Positions 6,774 to 8,162 of a stretch of 8,162 nt of DNA are shown here, piece after piece (the first letter of the stretch is position 1; the number at the start of each line of letters is the position of its first letter). This DNA comes from Verrucomicrobiota bacterium. GTDB lineage: Bacteria; Verrucomicrobiota; Verrucomicrobiia; Verrucomicrobiales; Akkermansiaceae. The notes under the pieces were generated by a model. That model was not told where the DNA came from, made no database searches, and saw only the letters and a list, made by a program, of their open reading frames with translations. The translations under genes and the position numbers were made by a program. Location of the stretch: assembly GCA_009885905.1 (NCBI GenBank), contig VFJU01000012.1, positions 1 through 8,162 of the forward strand, in the 5' to 3' direction.

Positions 6774-7480
6774 TGTCAGAAATCGAAAATAATCTTTCGA
6801 TCGTTAGAAATGAAATAGCGGCGGCCTGCCAACGTGCAAGTCGTGATGTGAATTCAGTCAATCTGATAGCAGTTTCCAAAACATTTCCAGATGAAGCGGT
6901 CCGTGAAGCATTTCATGCCGGCCAAATTTTATTTGGTGAGAGTAAAATCCAAGAGGCGGAACCTAAAATTTTCAATTTGCCAGGGAATTTGCAATGGCAT
7001 TTTATTGGTAGAGTCCAGCGAAATAAGGTTAGAAAATTGATTCAGTTGTTTGATGTCATTCATGCAATTGATTCGCTCAGGCTTGCCACTTATACGAATG
7101 AAATTGCTAAGGAACTGGGTATATTTCCAAAGATTTTTCTGCAAGTGAACATCGGCGAAGAAAATTCCAAGGGAGGCTACGATCCCAATACGTTACGCCT
7201 AGAAATGGAAGATTTGCTTAAATTGCCCCAGTTAGAGATCTTAGGGTTGATGTGTATCCCGCCATTGGGTCCAGATGCCGAAGCTGCGCGAACTTGGTTT
7301 ATCGCGCTTCGTCAGTTACAAGAGTCATTGGAGATTGAATTTAATGTCCGCATTCCCGCACTCAGCATGGGGATGAGTGGGGATTTTGAAGTGGCCATCG
7401 AGGAGGGGGCAACTCACGTAAGAGTTGGATCTGCAATTTTTGGAAATCGTTCTTATCGAGTGGACGGAGAACTTGGATAA
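6773..7480 (+). CDS. yggS: YggS/PLPBP-family pyridoxal-phosphate homeostasis protein
   Basis: A 235-residue cytoplasmic protein with the single-domain alanine-racemase-like TIM barrel of the YggS/PROSC family. The family binds pyridoxal 5'-phosphate and maintains its homeostasis, with no proven catalytic reaction. The PLP lysine is Lys36 in LIAVSKTFP, the same number as in E. coli YggS. Other family blocks are HFIGRVQRNK (about 78-87), LQVNIGEENSKGG, and the phosphate-binding end LSMGMSGDFEVAIEEGATHVRVGSAIFG. The usual FGEN block reads FGESKIQE, a Ser in place of the common Asn. Length matches the family (about 230). The ATG overlaps the prc stop by one base (TGATG), so translation is probably coupled to prc. 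That pairing has no obvious biochemical logic and probably reflects operon packing. An in-frame GTG three bases earlier is the alternative start. Confidence 0.95.
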   Translation: MSEIENNLSIVRNEIAAACQRASRDVNSVNLIAVSKTFPDEAVREAFHAGQILFGESKIQEAEPKIFNLPGNLQWHFIGRVQRNKVRKLIQLFDVIHAIDSLRLATYTNEIAKELGIFPKIFLQVNIGEENSKGGYDPNTLRLEMEDLLKLPQLEILGLMCIPPLGPDAEAARTWFIALRQLQESLEIEFNVRIPALSMGMSGDFEVAIEEGATHVRVGSAIFGNRSYRVDGELG

Positions 7481-7494
7481 GGCAAACCTTTCTA

Positions 7495-7806
7495 ATGATT
7501 TTAACTCTAGAAAATGCCACTGTCATTGGAAATGAATTTGCTCTCTCCTTCGCTGACGGTTACGAAGCTTATTTAAGTCTACCCATGCTGCGGAGAGCTT
7601 GTCCTTGTGCAGGTTGTCAGGGCGAACCTGACGCTTTGGGTCGAGTGCTTCGTCCCGTTGTGGATTATGGTCCTCTTGCTTTTGAGCTTAACAAGTTTGA
7701 AACGGTAGGAGGTTACGCTCTTCAATTGTTTTGGGCAGATGGCCACTCAACAGGAATCTACAGTTATACATACTTGCAAAAGCTAGCTGAGTTGTCGCTG
7801 TCATAA
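7495..7806 (+). CDS. DUF971 protein (gamma-butyrobetaine hydroxylase-like N-terminal domain)
   Basis: A 103-residue stand-alone DUF971/GBBH-like_N domain. The sequence shows the family landmarks: FADGYEAYLSLPMLRRACPCAGCQGE, split here as ADGYEAYLSLPMLRR then ACPCAGCQGE (35-44), and FWADGHSTGIYSYTYLQKL (about 79-97). Cys36, Cys38, Cys41 and His84 match in order and spacing the zinc ligands of the N-terminal domain of human gamma-butyrobetaine hydroxylase, so a bound metal is likely. There is no 2-oxoglutarate oxygenase domain, so it is not the hydroxylase. In other organisms the domain is also fused to Mrp/HCF101-type iron-sulphur carrier proteins, which gives a weak hint towards iron-sulphur biology. 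The gene begins 14 bp after yggS and ends 29 bp before recG, all in the same direction. The molecular function of the stand-alone form is unknown. Confidence 0.93.
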   Translation: MILTLENATVIGNEFALSFADGYEAYLSLPMLRRACPCAGCQGEPDALGRVLRPVVDYGPLAFELNKFETVGGYALQLFWADGHSTGIYSYTYLQKLAELSLS

Positions 7807-7835
7807 ATTTCTTCATCAACGCGAAACTCACGAAC

Positions 7836-8162
7836 GTGTTTTCTTCTCTATGTGATTTGAATTCTTTGACGCTTCTCTCGGCGAAGGAAGTGGATGCACT
7901 TTCGGCAAACGGTTTCAAGAGTGCAGCAGCAGTTTTGGAGCACTTTCCGAAAAGGTATGAAGACCGGCGGCGGTTTGATCTTTTTCCTAACCAACCCTCA
8001 TTGGATATGGTCTGCCTACGCGGTATGGTCGTCGACACTTCGTTGAAGCACTTTGGGCAGGGGAGAAAGTTTTACGAAGCACTTATTATGGATGGATCAG
8101 GCGGGGTCTTTGGTTCTGGAAAAATCACTTGTCGGTGGTTCAATATGCCATTCATTCAAAAG
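7836..8162 (+). CDS. recG: ATP-dependent DNA helicase RecG, N-terminal part (3' truncated by window)
   Basis: An open frame runs to the last base, giving 109 residues. RecG is a monomeric superfamily 2 helicase that remodels stalled forks and branched recombination intermediates. Only the start of the DNA-binding wedge domain is present; the helicase motifs would lie beyond the window. The recognisable parts are the family block VLEHFPKRYEDRRRF (33-47) and the beginning of the OB-fold wedge (CLRGMVVDTS, then GRKFYEALIMDGSGG and CRWFNMPFIQK). The usual GVGP of the N-terminal helix-hairpin is not there; the position reads LLSAKEVDALSANGF. An in-frame stop is at 7788-7790, and the first conventional start after it is GTG 7836, which gives a normal N-terminus. 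TTG 7857 and TTG 7866 are alternatives. There is no clear ribosome site. It follows the DUF971 gene by 29 bp and is probably co-transcribed. Confidence 0.9.
   Translation, partial: MFSSLCDLNSLTLLSAKEVDALSANGFKSAAAVLEHFPKRYEDRRRFDLFPNQPSLDMVCLRGMVVDTSLKHFGQGRKFYEALIMDGSGGVFGSGKITCRWFNMPFIQK

Noticed and set aside
7829..7838. CACGAACGTG inverted repeat at the recG start.
   Set aside because: Only four base pairs around two bases; expected by chance and not enough for an operator or a stable hairpin.
7688..8038. A 116-codon open frame on the minus strand across the DUF971/recG junction.
   Set aside because: It is antisense to two genes with clear family motifs on the + strand, and its translation shows no recognisable domain. 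The other minus-strand frames in the window are shadows of the same kind.

Overview
The window reads as bacterial chromosome of moderate GC content, with every recognisable gene on the + strand. The genes most resemble the Verrucomicrobiota, perhaps an Opitutae/Puniceicoccales-type marine lineage. This rests on the style of the proteins: a BBP2-type barrel next to export genes, a short SLBB export protein, a helical-repeat plus PDZ protein, and a long Prc. It is an inference at phylum level; no rRNA or other marker gene is present.

Region 1 (2-952) holds the 3' part of a gene for an outer-membrane beta-barrel protein ending in Phe, then a short intergenic stretch. That stretch contains a strong hairpin (875-907), probably the barrel gene's terminator, and an AT-rich palindrome (921-935) just before the next gene.

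Region 2 (953-4444) is a compact envelope cluster. It encodes a Wzc-like polysaccharide co-polymerase/tyrosine autokinase with a C-terminal Tyr cluster, a minimal Wza-like periplasmic export protein (Poly_export + SLBB), and an exported protein with a helical, HEAT-like segment followed by a PDZ domain. With the barrel upstream, these fit export of a cell-surface polysaccharide: the kinase spans the inner membrane, the SLBB protein sits in the periplasm, and the barrel is a plausible outer-membrane exit. No glycosyltransferase, flippase, polymerase or phosphatase lies in the window, so the synthesis genes must be elsewhere or further upstream.

Region 3 (4509-8162) is more housekeeping in nature. 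It holds a tail-specific protease Prc with an intact catalytic Ser/Lys, a YggS/PLPBP-family PLP protein whose start overlaps the prc stop, a small DUF971 (GBBH-like N-terminal) protein with a conserved Cys3His metal site, and the 5' end of recG running off the window. Spacings of 1-bp overlap, 14 bp and 29 bp suggest co-transcription. The 64-bp gap before prc is the widest after the kinase gene and shows no clear promoter or terminator.

I found no CRISPR array, mobile element, tRNA, rRNA or convincing sign of recent transfer. Nothing here amounts to a clearly undescribed system. The least understood piece is the HEAT-like/PDZ protein placed between the export genes and prc.
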